DNA of 64,000 nucleotides from JACQFK01 sp036383955 (GTDB lineage: Bacteria > Planctomycetota > MHYJ01 > JACPRB01). The DNA lies in NCBI GenBank assembly GCA_036383955.1, contig DASVNH010000018.1, forward strand, positions 1 through 64,000. Reading direction: 5' to 3'. Both the position numbers and the translations under genes were made by a program. Below are positions 62,926 to 64,000 of this stretch, in pieces; positions within the stretch are counted from its first letter, which is position 1, and each line of letters begins with the position of its first letter. The notes below the pieces were generated by a model. It was not told where the DNA came from. It searched no databases and worked only from the letters and a program-made list of their open reading frames with translations.

Positions 62926-63276
62926 TTATGAGGTCGTGGGACCTGGCTTCTCCTTCGCGCCTTGAACGGACGCGAAGCACGCGTAGAGGGTCCAGACGCC
63001 TCCCCATGCCGACAGAAGTAGGCCCCAGATGCTAGCCCCCTTCAGCAGCACTGGCCATCGCCGCTCAGGAGAGGGCGGATCTTCGGGTGGAGGCCCAACG
63101 AATAAGTGGGGATTGGCGAACAGCCCTATCCCAAAGAACAGGGTTGTGACAGACAAGATCGCCAGGACCACCATAGGCCAATTGCGGCCTCTCTTTAGGA
63201 ACACCAGAATGACGGGGCCGACGAGCGCCAGCGCAAGCCCGAGAGATCCGAGGACAGATCGCGCGGGTTCGGTCAT
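62926..63276 (-). CDS. Small membrane protein, lower GC
   Basis: 116 residues with three hydrophobic segments (LGSLGLALALVGPVILVFL, WPMVVLAILSVTTLFFGIGLF and GASIWGLLLSAWGGVWTLY). Composition is lower in GC than the surroundings, so it may be recently acquired. No family recognised. Confidence 0.65.
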   Translation of the reverse strand: MTEPARSVLGSLGLALALVGPVILVFLKRGRNWPMVVLAILSVTTLFFGIGLFANPHLFVGPPPEDPPSPERRWPVLLKGASIWGLLLSAWGGVWTLYACFASVQGAKEKPGPTTS

Positions 63277-63280
63277 GCGG

Positions 63281-63320
63281 TCTCCGGAACCGGCTACTGT
63301 CTACTGGCTACGGGCTACCG
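63281..63320. repeat. Heptamer array I, single arm
   Basis: Words CTACTGT, CTACTGG, CTACGGG, CTACCGT on the plus strand; on the minus strand the array starts right at the stop of the GGDEF gene and runs up to the start of the membrane protein gene. Confidence 0.6.
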
Positions 63321-64000
63321 TCAGCGGGCCGATTCGACGCGGTTGCGTCCGTTGCGCTTGGCCATGTAGACGGCCTGCTCGGCGCGCTTGAGGAAGGCCT
63401 CGGGCGTCTCGCCCGGCTTGAGGACCGCCAGCCCCACCGAGACCGTCGCGTGCATCGCCTCGTGGTCGGCGTTGAAGTCGAAGCGCTCGACGGCCAGCCG
63501 CAGGTCCTTCGCCAGCGAGATCGCTCCGGCGAGGTCGAGCGCGGGCACCAGCAGCGCGAAGGCGTCCTCGCCCAGGCGGGCGGCCGCGCCGTAGGTGCGC
63601 GCGATGCCCCCCGCCTCCCGCAGCAGGCGGTCGCCGGTCTCGTGCCCGTAGATCTCGTTCTTGTCCTTCAGGTTGTCGATGTCCATCACCAGCAGGGAGA
63701 GCGGCGTCGAGGAGGCCGTCGCGGCCTTGACCTCCTCCTCGAGGCGGGCGTCGAAGAACGACCGGGCCGGCAGCCGCGTGAGGGTGTCGGCCGTCGTGCG
63801 CTCGAAGAAGCGGGCCGCCTCGAGCGCGACGGCCGCGTGGGCCGCGAAGAGGGCCAGCGCGCCTTCGTCCCGCGCGGTGAACGGCTCGCGCGACGACTTG
63901 TCGGTGACCGTCAGCACGCCGTGGGGCCGGCTGCCCGCGCGGGCCACCACCGGCGCGATCGCGAAGGACTCGGTGGAGTACTGGCGCCCGGCGGTGGGGC
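63321..64000 (-). CDS. GAF-GGDEF protein, 5' end outside window, degenerate active site
   Basis: The frame is open to the right edge, so the N-terminus is missing. Visible: the end of a GAF domain (SFAIAPVVARAGSRPHGVLTV ... ALALFAAHAAVALEAARFFE) and a GGDEF domain (about the last 165 residues: TLTRLPARSFFDARLEEEV; LLVMDIDNLKDKNEIYGHETGD). The signature is GEDAF in place of GGDEF, so catalytic and metal-binding residues are altered and diguanylate cyclase activity is unlikely. It may act as a c-di-GMP or GTP sensor. Confidence 0.85.
   Translation of the reverse strand, partial: PTAGRQYSTESFAIAPVVARAGSRPHGVLTVTDKSSREPFTARDEGALALFAAHAAVALEAARFFERTTADTLTRLPARSFFDARLEEEVKAATASSTPLSLLVMDIDNLKDKNEIYGHETGDRLLREAGGIARTYGAAARLGEDAFALLVPALDLAGAISLAKDLRLAVERFDFNADHEAMHATVSVGLAVLKPGETPEAFLKRAEQAVYMAKRNGRNRVESAR

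Overview
The window is very GC-rich bacterial chromosome with no rRNA or tRNA that I can see. It suggests an uncultured member of the Planctomycetota or a neighbouring PVC-type lineage. The reasons are a DUF1549/DUF1553 gene followed by a DUF1501 gene (36372-39796), an ECF-like sigma factor next to a membrane Ser/Thr kinase (2-3128), many exported beta-propeller, TPR and STN-domain proteins, and a PilT ATPase fused to a receiver domain. The placement is an inference from gene content and was not tested by phylogeny.

Layout. 1-3.6 kb: sigma factor fragment, Ser/Thr kinase and a small membrane protein. 3.6-9 kb: a short UvrC, RsmD, a tandem UspA and two STN-domain paralogues. 9-13.7 kb: one giant propeller/TPR/PDZ protein. 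13.7-17.1 kb: a four-helix-bundle element, then a leftward operon of an alpha-oxoamine synthase (serine palmitoyltransferase-like), a zinc-ribbon protein and a GNAT-like protein. 17.2-28.6 kb: YihY/BrkB, a TPR protein, UvrA-YbeY, a second four-helix-bundle element, a coiled-coil zinc-ribbon protein, and PlsC-ribosomal protein S1 closed by a strong terminator. 28.6-36 kb: guanine deaminase-like, GluQ-RS, lipoproteins, a ring-cleavage dioxygenase-like protein, Dus, ThuA and an M23-like peptidase whose 3' end is duplicated around a lower-GC insert. 36.4-43.6 kb: the DUF1549/DUF1501 pair, two small paralogues and a coiled-coil/actin-like fusion. 43.6-54 kb: GlmS, TyrS, large exported or membrane proteins, receiver-PilT. 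54-64 kb: MoaD/BNR pair, dicarboxylate symporter, Der, SDR, CBS, WD40, P460-like lipoprotein, esterase, several conserved unknowns and a truncated GAF-GGDEF gene.

Neighbouring genes are often joined by ATGA, GTGA or TTGA overlaps, so there are many short translationally coupled operons. Many genes have a sigma-70-like -10 box only 6-14 bases before the start codon and no Shine-Dalgarno sequence, which implies widespread leaderless or near-leaderless transcripts. This decided several start codons (yihY GTG, dus TTG, the symporter TTG, the coiled-coil/actin protein).

The most unusual feature is a family of degenerate tandem repeats with a strict 7-base period at about nine loci. They begin at or inside the stop codons of upstream genes and are often arranged as inverted pairs. 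At two loci the inverted pair brackets a unit of about 0.6 kb with a conserved leader box, a hairpin, a Shine-Dalgarno site and a four-helix-bundle gene. This resembles a free-standing version of the 23S rRNA intervening sequence and is the best candidate here for an undescribed system.
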